DNA of 64,000 nucleotides from Gammaproteobacteria bacterium UBA7449 (GCA_002477465.1 DLPV01000042.1:1-64000); one strand, 5' to 3'; shown: positions 1-9,056, numbered from the stretch's first letter. Notes: generated by a model from the sequence alone, not told the origin. Numbers and translations are program-made.

Positions 1-50
1 GGACCGACGGATTATGAGTCCGGCGCTCTAACCAGCTGAGCTATAGGCCC
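1..50 (-). tRNA. tRNA with CAU anticodon (Ile2 or elongator Met), 3' end cut by the window edge
   Basis: The reverse complement reads as the 5' two-thirds of a tRNA: acceptor strand GGGCCTA, D-stem GCTC/GAGC, and anticodon loop CTCATAA with CAT at 14-16. The T-arm and 3' acceptor strand lie outside the window. CAU tRNAs are either elongator Met or the lysidine-modified Ile2 species. The variable-region start resembles Ile2, but the discriminating bases are missing. The top pair of the anticodon stem (27-43) is a C-U mismatch. The 5' end lies 26 bp downstream of the SDR gene stop on the same strand. Confidence 0.85.
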
Positions 51-76
51 TTGTTTTGCGTTATCGCGGTGTTTGC

Positions 77-829
77 TTACCGCACATTCTGGAATTGCGC
101 AGCAATCCCTTTCTCCACAGCCTTGGCATCCGCCTTCATGCCTTGCGCAAGACCTTTAGCCATGTTGTCCGTAAATATCTCTTCAGTACCGTTGGCAATG
201 CCATCAAAAACCTCATTAGCCACTTCTTCCGTTGAAGCTTTATCTACAGTCATACCTTCGGTCATATCTGTGTCGATAGGACCAGGGTATATGCCACAAA
301 CCAGGGTATTCTGTCCAGCCAATACGGCGCGCTGACCCTGAGTCAGGGAGTGACCAGCAGCCTTCGAAGTAGAGTACGTTGGTGCAAACGGGAAGTTGAC
401 CAGGCCAGCCACCGACAGCACGTTTGCCATGGCGCCGCCACCATTGGCTTTCAGGATTGGCGCGAACGCCACACCCATGCGCATGGGGCCGTAGAAATTG
501 GCATCCATTTCCAGTTTGGATTTTTCAACCACGTCATCGGCTAGCAGCTGTGCGCCTGTTCCCATGCCGGCGTTGTTGATGACGATCTCCACATCACTGG
601 CAGCAGCGGCTGCAGCAGTAACTTGTTCATGCTTGGTAACATCCAGGGTCAGCGTGACGACACGGTCGCTGTCCATGGCCTTTACATCGGCGAGCTTGGA
701 TTCGTCCCTGGCGGTGGCGTAGACTTTCTTGGCGCCCAATTCCAGTGCCTTGGCGGCTAGGGCTTTACCGATACCGCGATTGGCACCTGTGACTAAGACT
801 ACTTTACCTGCTACAGGTACACCGTTCAT
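77..829 (-). CDS. SDR-family NAD(P)-dependent oxidoreductase
   Basis: A 250-residue classical short-chain dehydrogenase/reductase. The N-terminal Rossmann glycine motif TGANRGIG (about residues 14-21), NNAG (about 86-89) and the catalytic YSTSK (Y-x-x-x-K, about 153-157) are all visible, as is a PGPIDTDM segment after the active site. These residues support NAD(P)H-dependent oxidation or reduction of a carbonyl or alcohol; the substrate cannot be read from the sequence. The ATG at 829 is preceded by a GGAGA ribosome site. It lies downstream of rpoD in the same direction but behind a strong terminator, so it is probably transcribed separately. Confidence 0.9.
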   Translation of the reverse strand: MNGVPVAGKVVLVTGANRGIGKALAAKALELGAKKVYATARDESKLADVKAMDSDRVVTLTLDVTKHEQVTAAAAAASDVEIVINNAGMGTGAQLLADDVVEKSKLEMDANFYGPMRMGVAFAPILKANGGGAMANVLSVAGLVNFPFAPTYSTSKAAGHSLTQGQRAVLAGQNTLVCGIYPGPIDTDMTEGMTVDKASTEEVANEVFDGIANGTEEIFTDNMAKGLAQGMKADAKAVEKGIAAQFQNVR

Positions 830-875
830 GTGATTCTCCAGAGATCGGGCTGCTCTATTCGCAATCCAAGGCTTG

Positions 876-909
876 TAATCAAAAGTGTGACCGGAGGTAA
901 CCGGTCACA
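876..909 (-). terminator. Rho-independent terminator of rpoD operon
   Basis: A perfect 10-bp inverted repeat (GTGTGACCGG / CCGGTCACAC, 884-909) with a 6-nt loop is followed, on the minus strand, by TTTTGATT at 883-876. It sits 65 bp past the rpoD stop and before the SDR start, as expected for the end of the rpsU-yqeY-dnaG-rpoD transcript. Confidence 0.85.
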
Positions 910-973
910 CCTTTACATATTCTTAATGATGGGAAGTTTCCGACAGACCTGCCCGGAATTCAAGCGCCAGATG

Positions 974-2806
974 CTATTCGTCAAGAAACGAGCGCAGGTG
1001 GTCCGAGCGAGTCGGATGGCGCAGCTTTCTCAGGGCCTTGGCTTCAATCTGACGGATACGCTCGCGGGTTACATCGAACTGCTTACCTACCTCTTCGAGG
1101 GTGTGGTCAGTATTCATGTCGATGCCGAAGCGCATTCTGAGAACCTTGGCTTCTCTTGCCGTGAGGCTGCCCAGCACATCTTTGGTCGCTTCCCGCAGGC
1201 CTTCATCGATTGAGGAATCAACCGGTGAATCCACGGTGGCGTCCTCGATGAAATCACCCAGATGCGAATCTTCATCATCACCGATTGGAGTTTCCATGGA
1301 GATGGGCTCTTTCGCGATCTTCAGCACGCGGCGGACTTTGTCTTCCGACATGTCCATACGTTCGCCCAGTTCTTCTGGGGTTGGTTCGCGGCCTTTCTCA
1401 TGCACCATCTGGCGGCTGATGCGATTCAGCTTGTTGATGGTTTCGATCATGTGAACCGGGATACGAATGGTGCGGGCCTGATCTGCGATAGAGCGGGTAA
1501 TGGCCTGTCGAATCCACCATGTGGCATAGGTCGAGAACTTGTAGCCACGACGGTATTCGAACTTGTCTACTGCTTTCATCAGACCGATGTTGCCTTCCTG
1601 TATAAGGTCCAGGAACTGCAGGCCGCGGTTCGTGTATTTCTTAGCGATGGAGATAACCAGACGCAGGTTTGCCTCTACCATCTCTTTTTTGGCGCGGCGT
1701 GATTTCGCTTCGCCGATAGACATCTGGCGGTTGATGTCCTTAATCTCAGAAACTGTGAGACCTGTCTCCTCTTCGAGCATGCGCATTTTCTTCTGAGCTC
1801 GAAGGACTTCGGTCTTCACGTTGACTAGCAGCTCGGAGTAAGCTGCCTTCTCCTTGATGTGCTGATCGATCCATTTCTCGTCGATCTCATTGCCGGGGAA
1901 GGTCGAGATGAACGTCTTGCGTGGCATCTTGGCGCCGCGCACGGCCAAGTTCAGCACAGTACGCTCATGGCGACGCAGACGCGTCAGCACCGCACGGATG
2001 TGGCTCAGCAGTGGGTCGAACTGGCGTGGCGTCAGTTTGAATGACTTGAACAACTCGCCCAGCTTCTCCAGCTCCTCTGCGGACTTGGCGTGGTGACGAC
2101 CACGCTTGCCAACTACCGTGCTGGTGAGTTCATACTGTTTGCGCAAGTCGGTAAAGCGGATGCGGGCTTCTTCCGGATCTGGTCCAGTGGCTGCTTCATC
2201 CTCGTCGTCATCTGAATCAGCGCCATTGGCCTTGTCTGCCTGAGCCTGCTGGTTATTCATGGCCGGCGGTGGGATGTCGTCGGTATTGTCTAGGTAACCG
2301 GTGATGAGGTCGTTAAGGCGGCGCTCTTCGGAATCAATGAGCGCATACTCATTGAGGACATGCTCCACCGTGCCGGGGAACAGGGCCATGGCCTTCATCA
2401 GTTCGCGCAGGCCTTCTTCGATGCGCTTGGCGATAACAATCTCGCCTTCGCGGGTGAGCAGTTCCACGGTACCCATTTCGCGCATGTACATGCGCACTGG
2501 GTCGGTGGTGCGGCCAGCTTCGTTTTCCACCGCAGCGAGGGCAGCAGCCGCTTCTGCGGCAGCAACCTCGTCGGCGCCGGTGTCGCCTTCATCTTCGTTC
2601 AACAACAGCGCATCAGCATCGGGCGCGGTCTCGAAGACCTTGATGCCCATGTCGTTGATCATCTGAATGATGTCTTCAACCTGATCCGGGTCGGAGATGG
2701 ACTCGGGCAGATGGTCGTTGACCTCGGCATAGGTAAGGTAGCTTTGCTCCTTGCCTTTGGCGATGAGGGCTTTAAGACTGGACTGTGGTGCGATTGCTTC
2801 GGCCAT
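974..2806 (-). CDS. rpoD: RNA polymerase primary sigma factor sigma-70 (RpoD)
   Basis: A 610-residue primary sigma factor that directs RNA polymerase to housekeeping promoters. Region 1.1 is at the N-terminus. Region 1.2 begins near 102 ([11 protein letters not shown]). A non-conserved insert contains an acidic stretch (about 195-215). Regions 2.1-2.4 follow ([17 protein letters not shown] through [10 protein letters not shown], about 375-455), then region 3. Region 4 has the helix-turn-helix ending in [20 protein letters not shown]. Length matches the Pseudomonas/E. coli family (about 613-617). The ATG at 2806 has a GGGGAG site upstream. It is the last gene of the macromolecular-synthesis operon and has its own candidate promoter. 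Confidence 0.99.
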   Translation of the reverse strand: MAEAIAPQSSLKALIAKGKEQSYLTYAEVNDHLPESISDPDQVEDIIQMINDMGIKVFETAPDADALLLNEDEGDTGADEVAAAEAAAALAAVENEAGRTTDPVRMYMREMGTVELLTREGEIVIAKRIEEGLRELMKAMALFPGTVEHVLNEYALIDSEERRLNDLITGYLDNTDDIPPPAMNNQQAQADKANGADSDDDEDEAATGPDPEEARIRFTDLRKQYELTSTVVGKRGRHHAKSAEELEKLGELFKSFKLTPRQFDPLLSHIRAVLTRLRRHERTVLNLAVRGAKMPRKTFISTFPGNEIDEKWIDQHIKEKAAYSELLVNVKTEVLRAQKKMRMLEEETGLTVSEIKDINRQMSIGEAKSRRAKKEMVEANLRLVISIAKKYTNRGLQFLDLIQEGNIGLMKAVDKFEYRRGYKFSTYATWWIRQAITRSIADQARTIRIPVHMIETINKLNRISRQMVHEKGREPTPEELGERMDMSEDKVRRVLKIAKEPISMETPIGDDEDSHLGDFIEDATVDSPVDSSIDEGLREATKDVLGSLTAREAKVLRMRFGIDMNTDHTLEEVGKQFDVTRERIRQIEAKALRKLRHPTRSDHLRSFLDE

Positions 2807-2869
2807 AAACTCTCAGCTCCCCTGGGGCTAATCAGGGATGGAAATTGGGTAAATAAAAGGTAGCCTTTC

Positions 2870-2898
2870 ATTATAGCTGCGGCTGGCAACTATGTATA
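2870..2898 (-). promoter_or_regulatory. candidate sigma-70 promoter for rpoD
   Basis: On the minus strand a perfect -10 TATAAT (2875-2870) is preceded by a 17-bp spacer and a -35-like TATACA (2898-2893). The rpoD ATG is about 65 bp downstream. An internal promoter between dnaG and rpoD is known in related operons; here it is inferred from the motif only. Confidence 0.55.
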
Positions 2899-2943
2899 TC
2901 GACTCCGCACTGATTTTGGATAGCTTTTCCAGGTTAGGGCGAG

Positions 2944-2965
2944 GGTTTAAACCGGGGTTTAAACC
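2944..2965. repeat. tandem GGTTTAAACC palindromes between dnaG and rpoD
   Basis: The self-complementary decamer GGTTTAAACC occurs twice, 2 bp apart (2944-2953, 2956-2965), followed by the related CCAGGGATTCAAAC. It lies about 45 bp upstream of the candidate rpoD promoter on the minus strand. Related CCWGG/TTTAAA motifs recur in other gaps of this window. Function unknown. Confidence 0.7.
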
Positions 2966-3009
2966 AGGGATTCAAACTGAGAAACCACAACTTGCTGAAT
3001 ACAGCTATT

Positions 3010-4878
3010 TTAGAGCTGATCGGGGCCTTCTGCGTTCGACTCATTGGCCGCCGAAATCCGGGACTTCAACTCATCCTTCAGGCGCAGCAAGTGCAGCTTC
3101 TGCTGTATGTCTGACAATATATTGTCGATTATCTGTTTGAACTCCTCTTCAAGCCCCTCCTGTGGCGTAATTTTCTCGGCCTGCAGCAGCTGGGTTAGCT
3201 GGCCACCAAGGTGGGTACCGTAGCAGTATCCAAGAAGAGTATAGGTTTCTATCTGGGGTTCGTTTTGTACTTTTTCAATGAGGGTGCAGAGGAGCTTTCG
3301 GCTCTCATCCTCGGCATAGCGCAAGGACTCCAAATTGGCTTCTAGCGCGAGGGCAATTTCTGGATTTCGCAGCAGCAGCTCAATCGCCTTGATACTGGCA
3401 GGCTTGCGGATTTTCGTCAGGGCCACGCCGGGGCCGCGATCGCTCGGGCGGGATTGGGGAGCGCCGTAGGGAGGTGGCGCCCCATGGTCCTCGGGCGGCG
3501 GCGCCATTTCAGGGGGTGGTGGGCGTTGTGCCGGGTCTGGCGCAGTAGCCATAAATTGATCAAGGGATTCGCTGCTGACCCCGAGGGTGTCGGAAAGCCG
3601 GTCCAGCATCAGCTGGCCATAGACGCCCTTCGGCAGTTGCCGAATCAGAGGCTTGGCCAGATTGCTGAGTCGGGCCTTGCCCTCGATAGAATCAATATCC
3701 AGATCCTCGGACAACTTGTCGAAGAAGAACTGCTCCAGGGGCACAGACTGTTCCACCTGTTCCAAAAACTTGTCCTTGCCAACTTTGCGAACATGGGTAT
3801 CAGGGTCATCACCCTCAGGCAGAAACAGGAAGCGCACGCGGCGACCGTCTTCCATCAACGGCAGGCTGGTTTCCAGGGCGCGCCAGGCGGCGTTAAGCCC
3901 GGCGGCATCACCATCGAAACAAAACACCACTTCAGATACAGCGCGGAACATACGGGTGAGGTGACGGTCGCTGGTGGCGGTGCCGAGGGTGGCCACGGCG
4001 TTGCGAATACCCATTTGCGCCAGCGCAATAACATCCATATAGCCCTCCACCAACAGCAGGCGGGAGAACTTATCGCCGAATTTTTTTGATTCATACAGGC
4101 CGTAGAGTTCAGCGCCTTTGTGAAACACCGGGGTCTCCGGTGAGTTCAGATACTTGGGTTTGTCATCGCCGAGCACGCGGCCACCGAAGGCGATGGTGCG
4201 GCCGCGACTGTCGCGAATCGGGAACATGATGCGGTCGCGAAAACGGTCGTAGTAAGGCGAACGTTTGTCATTGTCTTTCCTGACTTCTTCACCCTCAGGT
4301 TTATTGCGCTCGATTACCATGCCGGCCTTCAACAGATTCTTCTGCTGTTGCGCATCCACGCCGATGGCTTCGATCAGCTTATCCCAGCCCGGCGGGGCAT
4401 AGCCGATGGCGAAGTCCCGGGCGATCTCGCCGCTGACGCCGCGGGTCTTGAGATATTCGATGGGGCGCTTGCGTTCGGCGTGATGGCGTAGCTGAAACTG
4501 GTAGAACTTGCTTGCTTGCTCCAGCACATCCAGCAGTTTGGCGTGCTCGGATTGGCGCCGGGTCTCGGCCTTGGACTCTTCCCTAGGTACCTCGACGCCA
4601 GCATCGCGGGCGAGGGTTTCCACCGCCTGGGGAAAGTCCAAGTGATCGAAATTCATCACGAAGCCGATCGCGTTACCGCCAGCACCGCAGCCGAAGCAAT
4701 AGTAAAACTGGCGCTCGGGCTGGACGCTGAAGGAAGGGGTTTTCTCGTTATGAAAGGGGCAGCAGGCCTGGTAGTTCTTGCCGGACTTTTTCAACGGTAC
4801 CCTTTTGTCCACCACCTCCAGAATGTCGGTGCGATGAAGCAAGTCATCGATGAAGGATTGGGGGATGAGGCCGGCCAT
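3010..4878 (-). CDS. dnaG: DNA primase
   Basis: A 622-residue primase that makes the RNA primers for replication at the fork with DnaB. The CHC2 zinc finger is intact at the N-terminus (C39/C40, H43, C61, C64 in CCPFH and CFGCG). The core and TOPRIM domain carry LLLVEGYMDVIAL and the acidic motif CFDGDAAG. After a Pro-rich linker (PPPPEMAPPPEDHGAPPP, about residues 455-475) comes the C-terminal helicase-interaction domain. Length is slightly above E. coli DnaG (581), mostly from the linker. It is the third gene of rpsU-yqeY-dnaG-rpoD. Confidence 0.98.
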   Translation of the reverse strand: MAGLIPQSFIDDLLHRTDILEVVDKRVPLKKSGKNYQACCPFHNEKTPSFSVQPERQFYYCFGCGAGGNAIGFVMNFDHLDFPQAVETLARDAGVEVPREESKAETRRQSEHAKLLDVLEQASKFYQFQLRHHAERKRPIEYLKTRGVSGEIARDFAIGYAPPGWDKLIEAIGVDAQQQKNLLKAGMVIERNKPEGEEVRKDNDKRSPYYDRFRDRIMFPIRDSRGRTIAFGGRVLGDDKPKYLNSPETPVFHKGAELYGLYESKKFGDKFSRLLLVEGYMDVIALAQMGIRNAVATLGTATSDRHLTRMFRAVSEVVFCFDGDAAGLNAAWRALETSLPLMEDGRRVRFLFLPEGDDPDTHVRKVGKDKFLEQVEQSVPLEQFFFDKLSEDLDIDSIEGKARLSNLAKPLIRQLPKGVYGQLMLDRLSDTLGVSSESLDQFMATAPDPAQRPPPPEMAPPPEDHGAPPPYGAPQSRPSDRGPGVALTKIRKPASIKAIELLLRNPEIALALEANLESLRYAEDESRKLLCTLIEKVQNEPQIETYTLLGYCYGTHLGGQLTQLLQAEKITPQEGLEEEFKQIIDNILSDIQQKLHLLRLKDELKSRISAANESNAEGPDQL

Positions 4879-5040
4879 AATTTCCTGAATTGTTATGGGT
4901 AAGCGTCATTGAATAGCTGGACGCTGATTGCGCATTGTAAGCCAGTCGGCAGTAGCAACGCACGGACAGACGTCGCACTGTGTGTGCATTACATGCTGAA
5001 TGTTGGAAACGCAGGGTCTTGTGCTGGTTTCAGGCGGGGT

Positions 5041-5493
5041 CTAGCCGAGACGTGCTTTAATCAGCCCGCTGACTTTGCCCATGTCGGCGCGGCCAGCCAT
5101 CTTGGGCTTGAGCATCCCCATGACCTTGCCCATATCCTGCATGGAGGCGGCGCCGGTGCTGGCGACTGCCTCTTCGATGAGGCTGTTGATTTCCTCGTCG
5201 CTCAAGGGCTTGGGCAGGAATTCCTGAATGACTTCGATCTCACCCTGTTCTTTGGCGGCCAGTTCGTCGCGGCCGGCGTCGTTAAACTGTTTGATGGAGT
5301 CGCGGCGCTGTTTGACCATCTTGTCGAGGATGGAGGTGATGCGGGCTTCATCGGGGTCTATGCGCTCGTCTACTTCCACTCTCTTGATCTCGGAAAGAAC
5401 CAGGCGAATCGTGCCGAGGCGCTCTTTATCTTTCGCGCGCATCGCGGTCTTCATGGCTTCAGTGATTTGAGCTTTCAGTGGGCTTTCGGACAT
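5041..5493 (-). CDS. yqeY: GatB/YqeY domain protein
   Basis: A 150-residue YqeY-type protein. The family shares the C-terminal GatB domain of Asp-tRNA(Asn)/Glu-tRNA(Gln) amidotransferase but stands alone and is thought to bind tRNA. The middle shows VVEVDERIDPDEA-like and FLPKPLSDEEI segments typical of the family, and the end has MGMLKPKMAGRADMGKVS. It is the second gene of the macromolecular-synthesis operon, where Pseudomonas-type bacteria also carry it. A hairpin separates it from rpsU. Molecular function in bacteria remains loosely defined. Confidence 0.93.
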   Translation of the reverse strand: MSESPLKAQITEAMKTAMRAKDKERLGTIRLVLSEIKRVEVDERIDPDEARITSILDKMVKQRRDSIKQFNDAGRDELAAKEQGEIEVIQEFLPKPLSDEEINSLIEEAVASTGAASMQDMGKVMGMLKPKMAGRADMGKVSGLIKARLG

Positions 5494-5534
5494 GGCACAC
5501 CTGGGACGGTTGAGTGCAGGATCGGGATGTATCG

Positions 5535-5558
5535 GCGCCCACTGGATTCAGTGGGCGC
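5535..5558 (-). promoter_or_regulatory. perfect RNA hairpin between rpsU and yqeY (attenuator or processing site)
   Basis: GCGCCCACTG and CAGTGGGCGC form a perfect 10-bp stem with a GATT loop just after the rpsU stop. No U-run follows on the minus strand, so it is not a canonical full terminator. In E. coli the rpsU-dnaG gap holds a partial terminator and an RNase E site that lower dnaG output relative to S21; a similar role is inferred here. Confidence 0.6.
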
Positions 5559-5573
5559 TAGAGCTTATTGCGC

Positions 5574-5789
5574 TTAGTACAGTCGCTGGGTCTTGCGGCT
5601 TTCGCGCTGAATCTTTTTGAGATGACGCTTTACTGCGGCTGCAGCCTTGCGCTTACGCACTGATGTGGGTTTCTCGTAGAACTCGCGACGACGTACTTCG
5701 GCCAGAACTCCGGCTTTTTCACAGGAGCGCTTGAAGCGGCGCAGTGCGACATCAAATGGCTCGTTTTCTTTAAGTCTTACCTGGGGCAT
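5574..5789 (-). CDS. rpsU: 30S ribosomal protein S21
   Basis: A 71-residue, strongly basic protein that matches bacterial S21 end to end: N-terminal [21 protein letters not shown], then [19 protein letters not shown] and a Lys/Arg-rich tail. S21 joins the 30S platform late and aids mRNA base pairing during initiation. It is the promoter-proximal gene of rpsU-yqeY-dnaG-rpoD, coupling ribosome, replication and transcription genes. Confidence 0.99.
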   Translation of the reverse strand: MPQVRLKENEPFDVALRRFKRSCEKAGVLAEVRRREFYEKPTSVRKRKAAAAVKRHLKKIQRESRKTQRLY

Positions 5790-6298
5790 CTTGACTCCAT
5801 CTGCCTAGAGAGCCCGTGGGCTATGCTCTAGAGCGATTTCTTTAAAATCCATCGGGACGCTGAATTGACAGCTGCCCTATTTCAGAGAGCGCAAATTTTA
5901 TAGATTCGGGGGGGTAAATGCAAAGGATTCGGGTGGTTTGGAGGGCTTTTTTGGTTGTTTTTCTGTTAGTGGGGCGTCAGCTTGATACTAGTCGAGGGAA
6001 AAGGCGCTCTTTTTAAACCCTGGAGATTCTTGCTCTCACCAACTGCCTGAGGCAGCCGAATGGAGACAGGTGCTCTTGCTGGCTACTGGAAAATATCGCT
6101 GGGTGAAAGTTGCGGAAGTTGGGTGGTCTAGTTTCACCGCCGAAGGAAGCCTGGGATCAAATTTGCGCATCGAAATCCTGGTTTAAATTGGCGTTTGCAT
6201 TTCCCTGCCAAACAAACTCGCCCCCATCTCAAACTTGGGCTCCTTACTGATTTAAGGCATGATTGCGTCCTCCACTCACTCGCCCTAGAAAACTGCCC
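5790..6298. other. divergent intergenic region rpsU / tsaD, no gene seen
   Basis: About 510 bp. It holds the candidate rpsU promoter and three copies of the dispersed intergenic motif: TTTAAACCCTGG near 6012, CCTGGGATCAAATTTGC at 6150 and CCTGGTTTAAATTGGC at 6177. I see no convincing coding sequence, tRNA or terminator. A tsaD promoter could not be identified with confidence. Confidence 0.6.
5897..5924 (-). promoter_or_regulatory. candidate promoter of the rpsU operon
   Basis: On the minus strand a -35-like TTTGCA (5924-5919), a 16-bp spacer and -10 TATAAA (5902-5897) lie about 110 bp upstream of the rpsU start. It is the best sigma-70-like pair in the gap between rpsU and tsaD. Motif match only. 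Confidence 0.5.
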
Positions 6299-7369
6299 GT
6301 GATTGTTCTCGGTGTCGAAACTTCCTGTGATGAAACCGGTGTCGCGCTTTATGACACTGAGCGCGGTCTGTTGGCAGATGCTTTGTATAGCCAGGTGGAG
6401 ATTCATGCGGAGTGGGGTGGGGTGATTCCGGAGTTGGCTTCTCGGGATCATATTCGCAAGACTATTCCTCTGGTGCGCGAGGTAATCGCCAAAGCGGGAA
6501 TTGAGAATTCGCAGATTGAGGGAGTGGCCTACACGGCCGGACCTGGCTTGATTGGGGCGCTGTTGGTGGGGGCATCTATTGGGCGCAGTCTTGCCATGGG
6601 GTGGGGTGTGCCAGCGGTGGGAGTGCATCATATGGAAGGGCATCTGCTGGCGCCGATGTTGGAAGATGAGCCGCCGGCGTTTCCGTTTGTGGCTTTGCTG
6701 GTATCTGGTGGGCATACGCAATTGGTCCGGGTTGAGGGGATTGGGCGTTATGAACTGCTGGGGGAGTCGCTGGATGATGCTGCGGGTGAAGCGTTCGATA
6801 AGGTGGGCAAGATGCTTGGATTGCCTTATCCCGGTGGTCCCCATGTGGCGAAGCTGGCACAGTCCGGCACGGCGGGGCGCTATAAGTTCCCACGACCGAT
6901 GACGAATCGCCCGGGACTGGATTTTAGTTTTAGCGGGCTCAAGACTTTTGTGCGCAACACCATTGCCGACGAGGTAAAAGCCAGGAGTGAGTCGACGAAT
7001 GCGGCGAATAGCGAGACCAGTTGTGAGCTAGACGAGCAGACGCGGGCGGATATTGCCTTTGCCTTTGAAGAGGCTGTAGTAAGCACCTTGGCGATTAAGT
7101 GTCGGCGGGCGCTGGAGCATACCGGCCTGAAGACGGTGGTCATTGCCGGTGGCGTGAGCGCGAACCTGCGTTTGCGCGCGGTGCTGGAGCAGAGCCTGGC
7201 GAAGCAAGGCGGCAAGCTGTCCTACGCCAGGCCAGAGTTGTGTACGGATAACGGTGCGATGATCGCCTATGCCGGGGCGCAGCGCTTATTGGCAGGGCAA
7301 GCTGAGGATCTTGCCATCAAGGCGCAACCGCGTTGGAATCTGGAGACGCTGCCGCCAGTTAAGTCATAG
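6299..7369 (+). CDS. tsaD: tRNA N6-adenosine threonylcarbamoyltransferase
   Basis: Catalytic subunit for t6A37 formation in ANN-decoding tRNAs; it transfers threonylcarbamoyl from TC-AMP and works with TsaB, TsaC and TsaE. I chose the GTG at 6299 because the family begins MxVLGIETSCDET; an in-frame TTG at 6263 would add 12 unconserved residues. Metal-binding H111 and H115 (HHMEGH), the SGGHT loop and the C-terminal [13 protein letters not shown] and [10 protein letters not shown] motifs are intact. A small extra loop (about residues 222-238, Ser/Asn-rich) precedes the DEQTRADIA helix. It diverges from rpsU as in Pseudomonas, but plsY, usually next to it there, is absent. Confidence 0.96.
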   Translation: MIVLGVETSCDETGVALYDTERGLLADALYSQVEIHAEWGGVIPELASRDHIRKTIPLVREVIAKAGIENSQIEGVAYTAGPGLIGALLVGASIGRSLAMGWGVPAVGVHHMEGHLLAPMLEDEPPAFPFVALLVSGGHTQLVRVEGIGRYELLGESLDDAAGEAFDKVGKMLGLPYPGGPHVAKLAQSGTAGRYKFPRPMTNRPGLDFSFSGLKTFVRNTIADEVKARSESTNAANSETSCELDEQTRADIAFAFEEAVVSTLAIKCRRALEHTGLKTVVIAGGVSANLRLRAVLEQSLAKQGGKLSYARPELCTDNGAMIAYAGAQRLLAGQAEDLAIKAQPRWNLETLPPVKS

Positions 7370-7407
7370 CTTTTTTTATTCGAGAATTTGTAAGTCAAGG
7401 AACAGTC

Positions 7408-7767
7408 ATGGACATCGTTTATATTCGGGAACTTGAGATTCGCACCATTATCGGTATCTACGATTGGGAGCGTGAGCAGCAACAGATAGTGAGTCTAGAC
7501 CTTGAGATGGGTTCTGATATCGCAAAGGCTGCGGCCACCGATACGATCGAGAATGCGCTGGATTACAAGGCGGTTGCGAAACGTCTAATTAACTTTATCG
7601 AGAATTCGGAATTCTATCTGGTGGAGACCATGGCGGAGCAAGTGACTGAGATTGTTCTCAAGGAATTCAATGTGCCCTGGGTGAAGCTGCGCCTGGGTAA
7701 ACCAGGTGCAGTGACTGGATCGAAAGACGTGGGTGTGATTATTGAGCGTGGGTCGAAGCCCGCTTGA
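7408..7767 (+). CDS. folB: dihydroneopterin aldolase
   Basis: A 119-residue FolB that cleaves 7,8-dihydroneopterin to 6-hydroxymethyl-dihydropterin and glycolaldehyde in folate synthesis. The opening IVYIRELEIRTIIGIYDWER, the ALDYKAVAKR segment and the C-terminal LRLGKPGAVTGSKDVGVIIER fit the family and its usual length. The ATG follows an AAGGAA ribosome site. It is followed by folK, giving two consecutive folate steps. Confidence 0.96.
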   Translation: MDIVYIRELEIRTIIGIYDWEREQQQIVSLDLEMGSDIAKAAATDTIENALDYKAVAKRLINFIENSEFYLVETMAEQVTEIVLKEFNVPWVKLRLGKPGAVTGSKDVGVIIERGSKPA

Positions 7768-7860
7768 TTCGGTTTTTCTGCGTTGCTCTAAATTTAACAG
7801 TTCAACAGTTTTACAGTGTAATCGGCGGTCAAGTAGACGGCCTGATAGAGAATCAATAAA

Positions 7861-8364
7861 GTGCCACTTCTAACTCTTAGCCTCGGCAGCAATATTGACG
7901 CCGCAGCCAATATCCGCACTGCGGTGCGTGCGCTGCGGGCGCAGTATTCAGGGTTGCGCTGTTCCTCGGTGTATGAAAGCGAGTCGGTGGGTTTCGAGGG
8001 TGAGAACTTTTTGAATCTGGTGGCGGCGGTGGAAACCGATAAGCCGCTGAGGTCTATTCAGTCCGAGATCAAGGCGCTGGAAGATGCCCAGGGCAGGGAT
8101 CGTAGCCAAGCTCGATTCTCCAGCCGGAGTATCGATATCGACATCCTGACGTTTGGTGAGCTTTGCGGTGAGCATGGGGGGATGAACCTGCCGCGGGGTG
8201 AGATTCTGGAAAACGCATTCGTGCTGCAGCCTATGGCGGAACTGCTACCAGACATGCCCCATCCCGCTACTGGGAGGCCGCTGGCGCAGCACTGGTTGGA
8301 ATATGACCGCAGTGGACAGCAGCTCTGGCGCTGCGAGTTCGATTGGCAGGGCGCATTGGTATAG
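7861..8364 (+). CDS. folK: 2-amino-4-hydroxy-6-hydroxymethyldihydropteridine diphosphokinase
   Basis: A 167-residue HPPK that transfers pyrophosphate from ATP to hydroxymethyl-dihydropterin. Visible are LGSNI at the N-terminus, VYESESVGFEGENFLNLVA, the catalytic loop LEDAQGRDRS and the metal-binding IDIDILTFG. The C-terminus carries the NAFVLQPMAEL motif. The start is a GTG at 7861 with only a weak upstream GAG. Its end abuts the decayed GST gene on the opposite strand. Confidence 0.94.
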   Translation: MPLLTLSLGSNIDAAANIRTAVRALRAQYSGLRCSSVYESESVGFEGENFLNLVAAVETDKPLRSIQSEIKALEDAQGRDRSQARFSSRSIDIDILTFGELCGEHGGMNLPRGEILENAFVLQPMAELLPDMPHPATGRPLAQHWLEYDRSGQQLWRCEFDWQGALV

Positions 8365-8971
8365 GCCGTTGGTCGGCCATGGCGATACAGCCGGGCTGTG
8401 ACTCAATGCGGCTGCACCAGGCGCTGAGCGCCGGATAGCCACTGAGCTCGAATCCGCACTCGTCATCCACGTGGGTTTAGGCGTATAGCGTGAAGTCTGC
8501 GATAGTCATGTTATTGCCCATCAGCCAGTCGAGGTCAGTCAGTCTCTGCTCCATGATCCCCAAAGCCTTATCCCCACCTTCCTGCTTGGCGTGATATCCC
8601 GCTTCTCTTTCCTTGGATAATCCCAGGTACTTGTTGATATAGCGTGCGCTGGTGATAAATGGTTCGTGACTGTATTGCTCGAAGAATAGCCTCTGCAGCA
8701 CCTGGGCGCGGGCATAACGGTCCTGGGGCAGCAGTTCAGAGCCTTCCGCCGGATAGTTGCGAATGGCATTGGATTCGCAGAGGAAAGCCTCGTTATCGAT
8801 CTCCAGCACTGGGATGCCGCTGTTGGGGTTGATCGCCTTGAACTCTTCGGTGTGGATTTCACCGGCAATAATATCCACCGCAACCCATTCATGCTAGATG
8901 CCCAGTAGGGCCATGAGCAGTTTGATCTTGTAGCAATTGCCGGAATAGATATCGCCATAGACTTTCATCAT
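8365..8971 (-). pseudogene. glutathione S-transferase-like gene broken by two in-frame stops
   Basis: Read from the ATG at 8971, one continuous frame gives a GST-like protein: MMKVYGDIYSGNCYKIKLLMALLG, then the thioredoxin-fold middle with NSGIPVLEIDNEAFLCESNAI, then a C-terminal helical domain. It is interrupted by TAG at 8896-8894 (codon 26, after LLGI, where relatives tend to have a charged residue) and TAA at 8479-8477 (after TLYA, where Tyr is usual). No frameshift is present. The natural stop is lost; the frame runs into the 3' end of folK, so the end given is approximate. Two nonsense changes in a well-preserved frame suggest recent decay. Confidence 0.8.
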
Positions 8972-9056
8972 GCTTACTTCCCTGAGAGTTCGGTGCTTTT
9001 GCCTGTCACCTGTCACTACCACCTAGGTCTAAGCTAGTGAGCGATTTACTGTGGTT

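Noticed and set aside
6134..6844. 236-residue minus-strand ORF across the tsaD start
   Set aside because: It is antisense to the well-conserved tsaD and rich in His, Arg and Pro, as expected for a shadow frame.
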